A DNA stretch of 64,000 nucleotides from Dyella jiangningensis (lineage in GTDB: Bacteria; Pseudomonadota; Gammaproteobacteria; Xanthomonadales; Rhodanobacteraceae), in contig NZ_NFZS01000001.1 of NCBI RefSeq assembly GCF_003264855.1, positions 1,612,001 through 1,676,000 on the forward strand, written 5' to 3'. Positions 46,870 to 55,838 of the stretch are shown one piece after another. The notes under the pieces were generated by a model. It was not told the DNA's origin. It was given only the letters and a program-made list of their open reading frames with translations, and did no database searches. Position numbers and translations under genes: made by a program. The first letter of the stretch is position 1. Each line of letters begins with the position of its first letter.

Positions 46870-47892
46870 TCACTGGAGTGGCTGGTGGGTCCACGCTTCG
46901 CGCAGATAAGCGATAAGGGTTTCGTCCACCGCGCTGCCTCGACGCAGATCCGGCTCCTTGGCATACGCCTCGCGGATGCGTTCATGGGTGGATGGATCGT
47001 CACCCGCATAGGCACGGAACAAGGTCATCCAGCGCTGCGCCAACACCTGCACGTGAGGATCGTCGGCGGGGCGGTTCTCCGCCATGACCTTGCGCAGTTC
47101 GACGATCAACGCAGGCCAGTCGTACATCTGGTGGCCGTAGTTCGCACGCACGCGCTGCATCTCGTCCTCGTCCAGGTAGCGCGCGAAGATGGCCAGTCGC
47201 GCCGATATCACGGCCTGTTCCACGAAGCGTTCCAGCGCCTTGGAAATACGACTGAGCTCGCGCATCTGCGGTTCCTGCTCGTTGATCGCATGCAGCCGCA
47301 GCAGGAACGCGGGGTTGTTGCCCGTGCCGCGTTCCAACATGGCCATCCAGCGCAGGGCGAGCAGATGGACGTCCGCATCGTCGACGGTCGCTCCGCGATC
47401 CATCGCGGACTGCACGGCGGTGACGAGCGCGCTCCATTGCGGCAGCACGTCCGGATCGGTGTGCAGCGGCAGTGTCTTCAGTTCTTCGGGGGAGAAATAT
47501 TTTTCGTAGAGCGACATGGTCTGCAGGGTCTCCAGCCAATCGGCAAGGTCGGGGGCCTGTCCGGTGTCCAACTGGGCGCGCAGGCGCCCCAACTGGCTGC
47601 GCAGGCGGCTGGCGTTGGCGATCTCGTGATCGAGCTGGGCGATCTGGCGATCGATCACCTCGGCCAGCGGCGCCTGCGGCCCGGACAGGGCGGTTCCGAT
47701 GTCGGCCAGCGGCAGGCCCAGCTGGCGCAGGGCCTGGATACGGTGCAGGCGTTCGATATTGGCCCGGTCGTACAGCCGGTAGCCGGCAGCGGAGCGCAGC
47801 GAGGGCACCAGCAGGCCGATGGCGTCGTAGTGATGCAGCGTGCGGACGGTAAGTCCGCTGCGCTTGGCCAATTCGCCGACCGTCAGTTCCAT
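46870..47892 (-). CDS. MerR family regulator with duplicated TipAS-like domain
   Basis: A 340-residue regulator. Residues 1-70 are the MerR helix-turn-helix (LTVGELAKRSGLTVRTLHHYDAIGL), followed by a dimerisation coiled coil (about 75-110). The rest resembles the TipAS ligand-binding domain twice: residues about 131-208 (KYFSPEEL ... RWMAML ... EQEP) and about 239-314 (YLDEDEMQ ... RWMTLF ... AKEP), 106 residues apart. TipA itself has one copy. TipAS domains bind drugs or other hydrophobic molecules, so this is a candidate multidrug sensor. No efflux pump is adjacent. Confidence 0.88.
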   Translation of the reverse strand: MELTVGELAKRSGLTVRTLHHYDAIGLLVPSLRSAAGYRLYDRANIERLHRIQALRQLGLPLADIGTALSGPQAPLAEVIDRQIAQLDHEIANASRLRSQLGRLRAQLDTGQAPDLADWLETLQTMSLYEKYFSPEELKTLPLHTDPDVLPQWSALVTAVQSAMDRGATVDDADVHLLALRWMAMLERGTGNNPAFLLRLHAINEQEPQMRELSRISKALERFVEQAVISARLAIFARYLDEDEMQRVRANYGHQMYDWPALIVELRKVMAENRPADDPHVQVLAQRWMTLFRAYAGDDPSTHERIREAYAKEPDLRRGSAVDETLIAYLREAWTHQPLQ

Positions 47893-48009
47893 GGTGATGT
47901 CCTCGTTGCGTGCCGGGCACTCTGGGGGCTCACGCGACGTGAGGGTCAAGCCTCTCCGTCGGGTGGCGCTTCATGGTTAAATCTGGCGATCCTCGACTGG
48001 AATGCCGAC

Positions 48010-48351
48010 ATGAAGCAACTCTTTGCGATCGCCGCCTGCTGTGCCCTGTTGACCGCCTGTGGCGGCACCCACGGCCTGCGTGACACCACGCCCAAGATGA
48101 GCAGCCGCACCAACAAGGACATCCCGACCTACCTGGAATGCGTGCGTGCCAAGTGGGCGGAGACGGCCGAGGCCAGCGCCTCGCACAAGGACCAGTCGGG
48201 CATGGTGTCGGCGAACGACAAGGCCGGTGCGCATGAGCTGGTCGAAGTGACCGCCGATGGCACGGGCGCGCAGGTGATGATGTACGAAACCCAGGACATC
48301 AAGAAGGACTACAACTCCGCCTATCGCGACGCGGCAGTTTCCTGCCTCTGA
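48010..48351 (+). CDS. Small lipoprotein, unknown function
   Basis: A 113-residue lipoprotein: MKQLFAIAACCALLTACGGTH has lipobox LTAC with the lipid Cys at residue 17. The mature part is hydrophilic with no recognised domain (IPTYLECVRAKWAETAEASA) and a terminal Cys (AAVSCL) that could pair with the Cys at LECVRA. The frame is open far upstream on this strand but the signal sequence fixes the start. Divergent from the MerR gene. Confidence 0.8.
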   Translation: MKQLFAIAACCALLTACGGTHGLRDTTPKMSSRTNKDIPTYLECVRAKWAETAEASASHKDQSGMVSANDKAGAHELVEVTADGTGAQVMMYETQDIKKDYNSAYRDAAVSCL

Positions 48352-48479
48352 CGGACCAGGCTGCGTGGTCGCCCGCTGCGGCGATCACGTGGGGCACGAC
48401 TCGACCAAGGTCGCAAGGCCCGTTTCGCGCTGCTGAACTAGGCTAGATCCGGTCAGCAGCCTGAGCCGAGGTGCAAGCG

Positions 48480-50369
48480 ATGCGCTACGAGGATTTCTAC
48501 CAGCGTTCGGTGGACGAACCCGAAGCCTTCTGGGCCGAACAGGCCGAGCGCATCCACTGGCAAACGCCGCCCCGGCAGATCCTCGATACCTCTCGCCTGC
48601 CGTTCCGCCGTTGGTTCGTCGGTGGCACCACCAACCTCTGCTACAACGCGATCGATCGGCACTTGGAAGAGCGCGGCGGACAGCTGGCGCTGGTGGCGAT
48701 TTCCACCGAAACCAACATCACGCGCGAACTCACCTATCGCGACCTCTATCGCGAAGTGAACACCTTCGCCGCCGTGCTCGCCTCGCTGGGCGTGGGCAAG
48801 GGCGATCGCGTGGTGATCTACATGCCCAACATCGCCGAGGCGGTGTTCGCGATGCTCGCGTGCGCACGCATTGGCGCCATCCACTCGGTGGTGTTCGGCG
48901 GCTTCGCGTCGCACAACCTGGCGCTGCGCATCGACGATGCGCGGCCCGCGTTGCTGATCGCGGCCGATGCCGGGATGCGCGGTGGCAAGGTCATTCCGTA
49001 CAAGCCGCTGGTCGATGCCGCGCTGGAAGAGGCGACGCACAAGCCACCACATGTGCTGATCGTCGATCGTGGCCTGGATCCGCAGATGACGCGCGTCGCC
49101 GACCGCGATCTCGATTACGCCAGCCTGCGCGCGTCGTACGAAGGCGCGGAGGTGCCGGTCGCCTGGCTGGAATCGAACGAGCCCAGCTATCTGCTGTACA
49201 CCTCTGGCACCACGGGCAAACCGAAAGGCATCCAGCGCGATGTGGGCGGCTACGCGGTGGCGATGGCCTTGTCGATCCGCACCGTGTTCGACATCGCGCC
49301 GGGACAGGTGATGTTCTCCACCTCCGACGTGGGCTGGGCGGTGGGGCATTCGTACAACGTCTACGGACCACTTATCGGTGGCGCCACGTCGCTGCTGTAC
49401 GAAGGGCTTCCCACGCATCCCGATCCAGGCATCTGGTGGCAGCTGTGCGAGCGTTACGGCGTGCGCACCATGTTTTCTTCGCCCACCGGCATTCGCGTGC
49501 TGAAAAAGCAGGACGCCGGTTGGCTGAAGAAGTACGACCTATCGGCACTGAAATGGTTGTTCCTGGCTGGCGAGCCGCTGGACGAGCCGACCGCGCACTG
49601 GATTACCGAAGGCCTCGGCGTGCCGGTGATCGACAACTACTGGCAGACCGAGACCGGCTGGCCGGCCATCACGCTGATGCCCGGCCTCGATCTCAAGCCG
49701 GTGAAATTCGGCTCGCCTGGTTTGCCGAGCCCCGGCTACCGCATGAAGGTGATCGACGAAGGCACCGGCGAAGAACTGCCGCCACAGCAGAAGGGCGTGC
49801 TGGTGTTCGTGCCGCCGCTGCCGCCGGGCTGCCTCACCACGGTGTGGGGCGACGACGAACGCTACGTCAACAGCTACTTCAGCCATTTCAACGAGCTGCT
49901 CTACAGCTCGCTGGATTGGGCGATACGCGACGAGAACGGCTACACCACGATCCTCGGGCGCACCGACGATGTGATCAACGTGGCCGGGCATCGCCTGGGC
50001 ACGCGTGAGATCGAGGAGTCGGTGTCGACCCATCCGGCCTGTGCGGAAGCGGCCGTGGTCGGCGTGCAGGACGAATTGAAAGGGCAGGTGCCCGTGGTGT
50101 TCGCCACGCTCAAGCAGGGCGTTTCCGAGCCATCGGCCGAGGTGGCGCGAGGGATGCAGCAACGCGTCGTATCGCAGCTGGGTGGCGTGGCCAAGCCCGC
50201 GCGCGTATATGTGGTCAACGCCTTGCCCAAGACGCGTTCGGGCAAACTGCTGCGCCGCTCGCTGCAGGCGCTGGTGCAACACACCGATCCCGGCGACCTT
50301 TCGACGCTGGATGATCCCAATGCGCTGGAAGAAGTGCGGCGCGCGCTGGAGCGGGGCTCCGACGTCTGA
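48480..50369 (+). CDS. prpE: Propionyl-CoA synthetase
   Basis: A 629-residue acyl-CoA synthetase of the ANL superfamily, close to E. coli PrpE (628). The AMP-binding motif is YTSGTTGKPKG; later motifs are YWQTETGWP and GRTDDVINVAGHR; the catalytic Lys lies in KTRSGKLLRR near the C-terminus, the site regulated by acylation in relatives. It activates propionate for the methylcitrate cycle; prpB, prpC and prpD are in the same window. GAGG eight bases before the ATG at 48480. The adjacent minus-strand gene is a citrate-synthase-like regulator candidate. Confidence 0.92.
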   Translation: MRYEDFYQRSVDEPEAFWAEQAERIHWQTPPRQILDTSRLPFRRWFVGGTTNLCYNAIDRHLEERGGQLALVAISTETNITRELTYRDLYREVNTFAAVLASLGVGKGDRVVIYMPNIAEAVFAMLACARIGAIHSVVFGGFASHNLALRIDDARPALLIAADAGMRGGKVIPYKPLVDAALEEATHKPPHVLIVDRGLDPQMTRVADRDLDYASLRASYEGAEVPVAWLESNEPSYLLYTSGTTGKPKGIQRDVGGYAVAMALSIRTVFDIAPGQVMFSTSDVGWAVGHSYNVYGPLIGGATSLLYEGLPTHPDPGIWWQLCERYGVRTMFSSPTGIRVLKKQDAGWLKKYDLSALKWLFLAGEPLDEPTAHWITEGLGVPVIDNYWQTETGWPAITLMPGLDLKPVKFGSPGLPSPGYRMKVIDEGTGEELPPQQKGVLVFVPPLPPGCLTTVWGDDERYVNSYFSHFNELLYSSLDWAIRDENGYTTILGRTDDVINVAGHRLGTREIEESVSTHPACAEAAVVGVQDELKGQVPVVFATLKQGVSEPSAEVARGMQQRVVSQLGGVAKPARVYVVNALPKTRSGKLLRRSLQALVQHTDPGDLSTLDDPNALEEVRRALERGSDV

Positions 50370-50387
50370 CGCACCGCGCGTCGTGCG

Positions 50388-51602
50388 TCAGTCGCGCCGG
50401 CCGGGCAGGGTCCCGGCGTAGTTGGCGCGCGGGCGGATCAATCCGCCGTAATCCTGCTGCTCCAGTGCATGCGCCAGCCATCCGGCCATGCGTCCCGCCG
50501 CGAACAGCGACAGGGCCGCATGCGGCCCGAGTCCGTACAGCGTGGCGATGGCGGCGAGCGCGAAATCGAGGCTGGGCTGGCGGCCGACGCTGTCGTGCAC
50601 CGCATCGACCAATTGTCGGATGCGCGCCAGTCCGCCCAGGCGCGGACGCCTATCGTCGAGCACGCGCAACAGCAGTGCGGCGCGCGGATCGCCATCGGGA
50701 TAGAGCGGGTGCCCGAAGGCGGGCAATTCGTCGCCGCGACGCAGGCGCTCACGCACGTGGTCGGCGGGGCGACGATCGCGCTGCGCTTCCTGGATCAGCG
50801 CATAGGCACGGGCGGCGGCACCACCGTGTTGCGGTCCCGACAACGCCGCCAATCCCGCACTCACGGCCGAGTGCAGGCTGGCGCCGGTGGAGGCAGCCAC
50901 GCGCGTGGCGAAGGCGGAAGCGTTGAGTTCGTGGTCGGCGCACAACACCAGCGTGCTGCGCACGATCTCGGCGAGGCCTTCGTCGCCGGCATGCCAGCTT
51001 TCCGCCATCACGCGATGGATGGGGTGATGGCTGGGACGCGTGCCGCACAGCAGGGCCGCCGTCTCGCGTAGCAGCCGTGCCGCGCACTCGCGTCGCTGCT
51101 GCGGCTCCAGGCTGTGGGTGTAGGGCGAGGTGAGCGCGATCAGCGGCAGCGCGGCCGCCGTGCGTTCCTGTGGCGGCACATCGTCCCGCCGCATGAGCAG
51201 GGCCACCGCGCCCGGCCAATTGCGCGGCGGCATGGTGGCGAACGGGTCGCCTTCGCCGCCCCATAGCAGGCGCGCCACGTCTTCCAGGCTGGCGCCTTGG
51301 GTGGCCAGCGCGATGGCCGATTCGCCGCGGTAATAGTGGCCGTTGGGCCGGATCAGCGAGATGCGCGTCTCCAGTACCGGCAGGCCCCAGGTAAGGCTGC
51401 GCGCGGCGGCCTTCGCCGCGCCGCGACCCGCCTGGCGCCGTTCGATCAGCCGCTCGATGTCGTCGGCGAGGTACTCGCGGCTGCGTCCGTCGGCGCCGGG
51501 CCGCGAATCGATCTTGCCCCGGCTCACATAGGCATAGAGGGTGGCGGCGCTCACGCCAAGGCGCGTGGCGGCTTCCTGGGCGGAAAGATAATCGGCTCGC
51601 AT
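50388..51602 (-). CDS. Helix-turn-helix/citrate synthase fusion protein
   Basis: A 404-residue protein. Residues 1-55 are a MerR/excisionase-type helix-turn-helix (YLSAQEAATRLGVSAATLYAY, then SRGKIDSRPG); residues 65-404 are a citrate synthase domain. Catalytic elements are present: His in CADHELNASAF, His in GPQHGGA, FGHPLYPDGDPRA, and Asp in PSLDFALAA. It therefore may still make citrate or methylcitrate. Divergent from prpB, with a palindrome right before its start, it is the obvious candidate regulator of the propionate genes, in place of the usual PrpR (inference). Known only as a domain architecture; function not established. Confidence 0.85.
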   Translation of the reverse strand: MRADYLSAQEAATRLGVSAATLYAYVSRGKIDSRPGADGRSREYLADDIERLIERRQAGRGAAKAAARSLTWGLPVLETRISLIRPNGHYYRGESAIALATQGASLEDVARLLWGGEGDPFATMPPRNWPGAVALLMRRDDVPPQERTAAALPLIALTSPYTHSLEPQQRRECAARLLRETAALLCGTRPSHHPIHRVMAESWHAGDEGLAEIVRSTLVLCADHELNASAFATRVAASTGASLHSAVSAGLAALSGPQHGGAAARAYALIQEAQRDRRPADHVRERLRRGDELPAFGHPLYPDGDPRAALLLRVLDDRRPRLGGLARIRQLVDAVHDSVGRQPSLDFALAAIATLYGLGPHAALSLFAAGRMAGWLAHALEQQDYGGLIRPRANYAGTLPGRRD

Positions 51603-51609
51603 GCCGACA

Positions 51610-51640
51610 TATTGATCCTATGGATCAAGATTGATCAATA
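51610..51640. promoter_or_regulatory. Palindromic operator between regulator and prpB
   Basis: TTGATCC-TAT-GGATCAA (51612-51628) is a perfect 7-bp dyad; TTGATCAA (51631-51638) is a second perfect palindrome, and the outer halves TATTGATC and GATCAATA (51610-51617, 51633-51640) also pair. The cluster begins eight bases upstream of the fusion-protein start and about 100 bp upstream of prpB. Probable binding site of the HTH/citrate synthase protein. Confidence 0.72.
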
Positions 51641-51742
51641 CATCGCCCAATGACAGAGTGTCTGCCGCGCCCTGGCGCCTGCTGCGCCGCTACATGGCGT
51701 AGTCATCGCATCACCTAGAATACGAGGTTTCGGAGAATCACC

Positions 51743-52633
51743 ATGTCCCATCCCGAATCTGCCGGCGCGCGCTTCCGCGCCGCCGTTGCCGCCGAAAGTC
51801 CCCTCCAGGTGATGGGTGCCATCACCGCCTACGCCGGCCTGATGGCCAAGCGTGTGGGCTACAAGGCGCTGTACCTCTCCGGTGGTGGCGTTGCCGCCAA
51901 CTCGCTGGGCATGCCGGACCTTGGCATCTCCACCATGGAAGACGTGCTCACCGATGCACGCCGCATCGTCGATGCGACGCACATGCCGTTGCTGGTCGAC
52001 ATCGACACCGGCTGGGGTGGCGCGTTCAACATCGGTCGCACCATCCGCTCGTTCATCAACGCGGGCGTGGCGGCCGTGCATATCGAGGACCAGGTCGGCC
52101 AGAAGCGCTGCGGCCATCGCCCGGGCAAGGAAGTCGTGCCCACCGACGAGATGGTCGACCGCGTGAAGGCCGCCGTGGACGCGCGCACCGACGACCAGTT
52201 CGTGATCATGGCGCGCACCGACGCGGCGGCGGTGGAAGGCATCGATGCCGCGATCGATCGCGCCTGCGCCTATGTCGAAGCCGGCGCGGACATGATCTTC
52301 CCCGAAGCGATGAAGACGCTCGACGACTACCGCCGCTTTCGCGCCGCGGTGAAGGTGCCGATCCTCGCCAACCTCACCGAGTTCGGCTCCACGCCGTTCT
52401 TCACCACCGATGAGCTGCGCACCGCCAACGTGGACATCGCGCTGTACTGCTGCGGCGCCTATCGCGCGATGAACAAGGCTGCGCTGAACTTCTACGAGAC
52501 GGTGCGCCGCGAAGGCACGCAGAAGAACATCATCGACACGCTGCAGACGCGCGCTGACCTTTACGACTTCCTCGGCTATCACGCCTATGAGGACAAGCTC
52601 GACAGCCTGTTCGCGAACCAGAAGAAGTCCTGA
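51743..52633 (+). CDS. prpB: 2-methylisocitrate lyase
   Basis: A 296-residue enzyme of the isocitrate lyase/PEP mutase family, the same length as E. coli PrpB. It cleaves 2-methylisocitrate to pyruvate and succinate. Metal ligands are in VDIDTGWGG and [13 protein letters not shown], where the Cys in KRCGH is the catalytic residue; ARTDAA and NLTEFGSTP complete the site. First of a prpBC operon (74 bp gap). Regulated presumably from the palindromic site at 51610-51640. Confidence 0.97.
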   Translation: MSHPESAGARFRAAVAAESPLQVMGAITAYAGLMAKRVGYKALYLSGGGVAANSLGMPDLGISTMEDVLTDARRIVDATHMPLLVDIDTGWGGAFNIGRTIRSFINAGVAAVHIEDQVGQKRCGHRPGKEVVPTDEMVDRVKAAVDARTDDQFVIMARTDAAAVEGIDAAIDRACAYVEAGADMIFPEAMKTLDDYRRFRAAVKVPILANLTEFGSTPFFTTDELRTANVDIALYCCGAYRAMNKAALNFYETVRREGTQKNIIDTLQTRADLYDFLGYHAYEDKLDSLFANQKKS

Positions 52634-52706
52634 CCGGCCAACCCCATTCGCCGGGCCGCGATGAAACGCGACCGGCCAGTTCGAATGCATTGAGGAGACG
52701 TATCCG

Positions 52707-53852
52707 ATGAGCGAGCAAACCCTTCCCAAGCCCAAGAAATCCGTCGCGCTGTCGGGTGTGGCTGCAGGCAACACCGCGCTGTGCACGGTGGGCCGCAGCG
52801 GCAACGATCTGCATTACCGCGGCTACGACATCCATGATCTGGCCGCCAAGGGCTGCTTCGAGGAAGTGGCCTACCTGCTGGTGCACGGCGTGCTGCCGAA
52901 CTGGGCGGAGTTGAATGCCTACCGCGCCAAGCTCAAGCGCCTGCGTGGCCTGCCCGCGCCGGTGAAGAGCGCGCTGGAGCTGCTGCCGGCCGCCACGCAT
53001 CCGATGGACGTGATGCGCACGGGTTGCTCGGTGCTGGGCACGGTGCTGCCGGAGAAGGACGACCACAACATCACTGGTGCGCGCGACATCGCCGACCGCC
53101 TGATGGCCAGCTTCGGTTCGATCCTGCTGTACTGGTTCCATTTCAGCCACAACGGCAAGCGCATAGAGACGGAAACCGACGACGAGTCGATCGCCGGCCA
53201 TTTCCTGCATCTCCTGCACGGCAAGAAGCCGAGCGACCTGCATGCGCATTCGCTGGACAAGTCGCTGATCCTCTACGCCGAGCACGAGTTCAACGCATCG
53301 ACCTTCACCGCCCGCGTCATCGCCGGTACCGGTTCGGACATGTACTCGGCCATCACCGGCGCCATCGGCGCGCTGCGTGGTCCCAAGCATGGCGGCGCCA
53401 ATGAAGTGGCGATGGAGATCATCGCGCGCTACCGCAATGCGGCCGAGGCGGAAGCCGATATCCGCGCCCGCGTCGAGCGCAAGGAGATCATCATCGGTTT
53501 CGGCCACCCGGTGTACACCGTGTCCGATCCGCGCAACGAGATCATCAAGGAAGTGTCGCGCAAGCTCTGCACCGAGGGCGGCAACCCGACCCTGTTCGAC
53601 GTGTCGGAGAAGATCGAAAAGCTGATGTGGGAACAGAAGAAGATGTTCCCGAACCTCGACTGGTTCAGCGCCAGCGCGTATCACATGATGGGCGTGCCGA
53701 CGGCCATGTTCACGCCGCTGTTCGTGATCGCCCGCACCTCAGGCTGGAGCGCGCACGTGATCGAGCAGCGCATCGACGGAAAGATCATCCGTCCGAGCGC
53801 GAACTACACCGGTCCGGAAGACCAGGCCTACGTGCCGATCGAAAAGCGCTGA
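52707..53852 (+). CDS. prpC: 2-methylcitrate synthase
   Basis: A 381-residue citrate synthase family protein that condenses propionyl-CoA with oxaloacetate. Catalytic elements: His in [10 protein letters not shown], His in [19 protein letters not shown], and Asp in [16 protein letters not shown], the last being a PrpC-type pattern. GAGGAG precedes the ATG at 52707. A strong terminator follows, so the operon ends here without acnD, prpF or prpD, as prpD is 6.5 kb away at 60352. Confidence 0.96.
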   Translation: MSEQTLPKPKKSVALSGVAAGNTALCTVGRSGNDLHYRGYDIHDLAAKGCFEEVAYLLVHGVLPNWAELNAYRAKLKRLRGLPAPVKSALELLPAATHPMDVMRTGCSVLGTVLPEKDDHNITGARDIADRLMASFGSILLYWFHFSHNGKRIETETDDESIAGHFLHLLHGKKPSDLHAHSLDKSLILYAEHEFNASTFTARVIAGTGSDMYSAITGAIGALRGPKHGGANEVAMEIIARYRNAAEAEADIRARVERKEIIIGFGHPVYTVSDPRNEIIKEVSRKLCTEGGNPTLFDVSEKIEKLMWEQKKMFPNLDWFSASAYHMMGVPTAMFTPLFVIARTSGWSAHVIEQRIDGKIIRPSANYTGPEDQAYVPIEKR

Positions 53853-53872
53853 TCAGTCACTCGCTTGTCACG

Positions 53873-53906
53873 AAAGAAGGGAGCCACGCGGCTTCCTTCT
53901 TTTTTC
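53873..53906 (+). terminator. Intrinsic terminator of prpBC
   Basis: AGAAGGGAGCC, ACGC loop, GGCTTCCTTCT and a T run, about 20 bases after the prpC stop. The pairing has one bulge. Confidence 0.9.
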
Positions 53907-53964
53907 CTTAACTTTCGTTGCGGTTCAGGAGCCTGTACGACATTGCTATCGTTTTGTATGCATG

Positions 53965-53986
53965 GGTGTAAAGCATTTGCTACACC
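53965..53986. promoter_or_regulatory. Inverted repeat, possible enhancer-type site
   Basis: GGTGTA-N10-TACACC lies about 250 bp upstream of the sigma-54 promoter at 54217. This position suits an activator (enhancer-binding protein) site. The binder is unknown. The surrounding 53907-54302 stretch is otherwise non-coding leader and promoter sequence. Confidence 0.4.
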
Positions 53987-54216
53987 TTTATCGCAGCGCG
54001 GCTTTTGCAGCGAAACGCGGCGCAAGCTGCTGATTCTCCAGTCGATCCCGGAATGCCCGCCTCGCGCGCTCTATACCCGGCTTCTTATCGGCTGTAACGG
54101 CGGTGAATCAGCTTCGTCTCCTGAAAGCTGACTGACAGCGCGGCTCAGAGCCAAGGAGTCTCTTCAAACGACTGATTTCGCTGGGCGCCCGTGCATGAAC
54201 AAGCACAAGGGCCCGG

Positions 54217-54231
54217 TGGCACGCATGTTGC
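54217..54231 (+). promoter_or_regulatory. Sigma-54 promoter of the amyloid-like cluster
   Basis: TGGCAC-N5-TTGC matches the -24/-12 consensus (TGGCAC-N5-TTGCW) at every core base, with a G following instead of A or T. Transcription would start near 54243, giving a 60-base leader before the ATG at 54303. It implies RpoN dependence and control by an enhancer-binding protein such as FleQ-type regulators. Confidence 0.8.
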
Positions 54232-54302
54232 GTTCAACACATGCTGGATTCTGCAACACCAGCAATACAGGGGGTCACCGCATCGTTCCAGGAGTAATGA
54301 CC

Positions 54303-55286
54303 ATGCGTAAGACTCTAATTGCGACCGCGATCGTGCTGGGATTGGGATTGGCACTTCCCGCCTTCGCGGATGACACGGACAACTCAGGCAATTCAGGCGC
54401 AATCACCAGTACCAGTACCAACTCAAGTACTCATTCCAACACCAACTCGAGCACGCATACCAAGACCTTCACGGATGCGTTCAACTCGGGCGACGCAGCT
54501 TCTGCCGGTGCGGGCACTGCGGCTGCCAACAACGGCGGCATGGCAACCGCGTCATTCTCTGATGCGTTCAACAGCAGCACTGCTGTTGCCAGCAGCGATC
54601 TGAGCGGCACCGTCAGTGACGTATCGGTGAGCAACATCGGCAACTACGCCACCAACAACGGCAACGCCAATGGCGGACGTGGCGGAAGTGGCGGACGTGG
54701 CGGAAGCGGCGACGGTGGCAAGGCCGTCGGCGGCAATGGCGGACGTGGCGGATCGGGCGGTGACGCCCTCTCGGCGAGCGGTCGCGCAGGCGGCAGCGGT
54801 GCATCGAGCGGCGATGCCGGCGGTGCGTCCCTTGCGGGCGGCGGCAGCAGTGATGGTGACAACTACGCCAGCGCTCATGCACGCGCTCGCGGTGCTGGCA
54901 CCAATACCAGCACGTCGACCGGTGGCACCGGCTCATGGGCTGGTGGTTCCGGCACGGCAGGTGCTGGCACCGGAACCAGCGGCAGTGCTTCGGCAACCGG
55001 CGGCACCAGTGGCAGCTCGTCGAGCATGGCGGGTGCCGGTGGCGCAGGCGGTGCGGGCACCGGCGGAACCGGTGGCGCGGGCACGGGCGGCGCAGGCGGT
55101 GCGGGCGGCGCAGCGGGTGCAGGCGGCACGGCTTACGCCACCACGGGTGCGTTCGACATGTCGAACCAGATGAACGGTTCGGCGTCTGCTGCGGCGGGCG
55201 TGTCGATTCTTGCCCAGAACAGCGGCGCAGCCTCGTTGGTACAGCAGAGCGTGAACGTTCAGGCCAACCTGAACTTCAGTCACTAA
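54303..55286 (+). CDS. Gly/Ser/Asn-rich secreted protein, candidate amyloid subunit
   Basis: A 327-residue secreted protein with signal peptide 1-22 (cleavage near PAFADD). Residues 23-120 are Ser/Thr/Asn-rich and contain two imperfect repeats, TFTDAFNSGDAAS (56-68) and SFSDAFNSSTAVA (84-96), followed by LSGTVSD (100-106). Residues 121-276 are almost all Gly, Ala, Ser and Thr in GGxGG-like runs; 291-327 ends in ILAQNSGAASLVQQSVNVQA. No Cys, no Trp-rich core, so it is intrinsically disordered or fibre-forming. It heads a sigma-54-driven cluster with a C39 peptidase and FapF-like porin. FapB/FapC of Pseudomonas are functional analogues, but sequence likeness is not evident, and FapC's CxxC is absent. 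Confidence 0.8.
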   Translation: MRKTLIATAIVLGLGLALPAFADDTDNSGNSGAITSTSTNSSTHSNTNSSTHTKTFTDAFNSGDAASAGAGTAAANNGGMATASFSDAFNSSTAVASSDLSGTVSDVSVSNIGNYATNNGNANGGRGGSGGRGGSGDGGKAVGGNGGRGGSGGDALSASGRAGGSGASSGDAGGASLAGGGSSDGDNYASAHARARGAGTNTSTSTGGTGSWAGGSGTAGAGTGTSGSASATGGTSGSSSSMAGAGGAGGAGTGGTGGAGTGGAGGAGGAAGAGGTAYATTGAFDMSNQMNGSASAAAGVSILAQNSGAASLVQQSVNVQANLNFSH

Positions 55287-55418
55287 GTGTGAGGAGTCCG
55301 TGCACGGTGGGGCATCGGCCCCACCGTGCGCGGTGCTGCAAGGCGGCCGTCTTCAGGGACGACTGATGGATACGAGCTTCGATCGAATGGGTGCCTGCGC
55401 GCCCTGGGAGATTGTGCC

Positions 55419-55838
55419 GTGCGATCCTTCAACTGGATGCTTGGACTCGCCGTATGTTGTGCCCTGGCGGCACCCACGGTGCTTTGCGCGAGCGATGCGC
55501 AGATTCCTCCGGCGTACCTCGCCGACGGCTCGGACTCGCCGATAGCCGTCTATATCGCCGCGGCCCGGGTCGACGAGCAGAGTGCGCCGCAAGACCTTGG
55601 TGCGAGCGTGGACAACGCTACCCTGGCCGATCTCAGCGGCGGCACCTTGATCTGGCAGGACACCAACTTGAGCGGCACGGTGTCCAACAATAATGTCGAT
55701 CATGTGTTGACCGGCGACAACGTGATCACCGGCAATTCCTTCAGCGGCGCCACCGGTTTTCCGACGGTGATCCAGAACTCGGGCAACAGTGTGCTGATCC
55801 AGAACGCCACTGTACTCAACGTCCAGTTCCAGCCATGA
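55419..55838 (+). CDS. Secreted protein with QN-rich repeat motif, Fap-cluster subunit
   Basis: A 139-residue secreted protein from a GTG at 55419 (GGGAG eight bases upstream). Signal peptide about 1-24 (cleavage near VLCASD). Mature features are L-A-D-L-S-G-G (69-75), a double-glycine-like motif; LSGTVSNNNVD (85-95), a segment shared with the large Gly-rich protein; and the C-terminal TVIQNSGNSVLIQNATVLNV. The Q/N-rich beta motif is typical of amyloid-associated sequences. Its stop overlaps the next ATG (ATGA), so translation is coupled to the C39 peptidase. Probable minor subunit or nucleator; not recognised as a named Fap protein. Confidence 0.75.
   Translation: MRSFNWMLGLAVCCALAAPTVLCASDAQIPPAYLADGSDSPIAVYIAAARVDEQSAPQDLGASVDNATLADLSGGTLIWQDTNLSGTVSNNNVDHVLTGDNVITGNSFSGATGFPTVIQNSGNSVLIQNATVLNVQFQP

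Noticed and set aside
48480-50369. Acetyl-CoA synthetase (acs)
   Set aside because: Length of 629 residues and linkage with prpB, prpC and prpD favour PrpE, although acetate activity cannot be excluded from sequence alone.
54552-55129. Pro/Ala-rich and Arg-rich minus-strand frames in the Gly-rich gene
   Set aside because: They are the complement of GGN-rich codons and have no ribosome sites.
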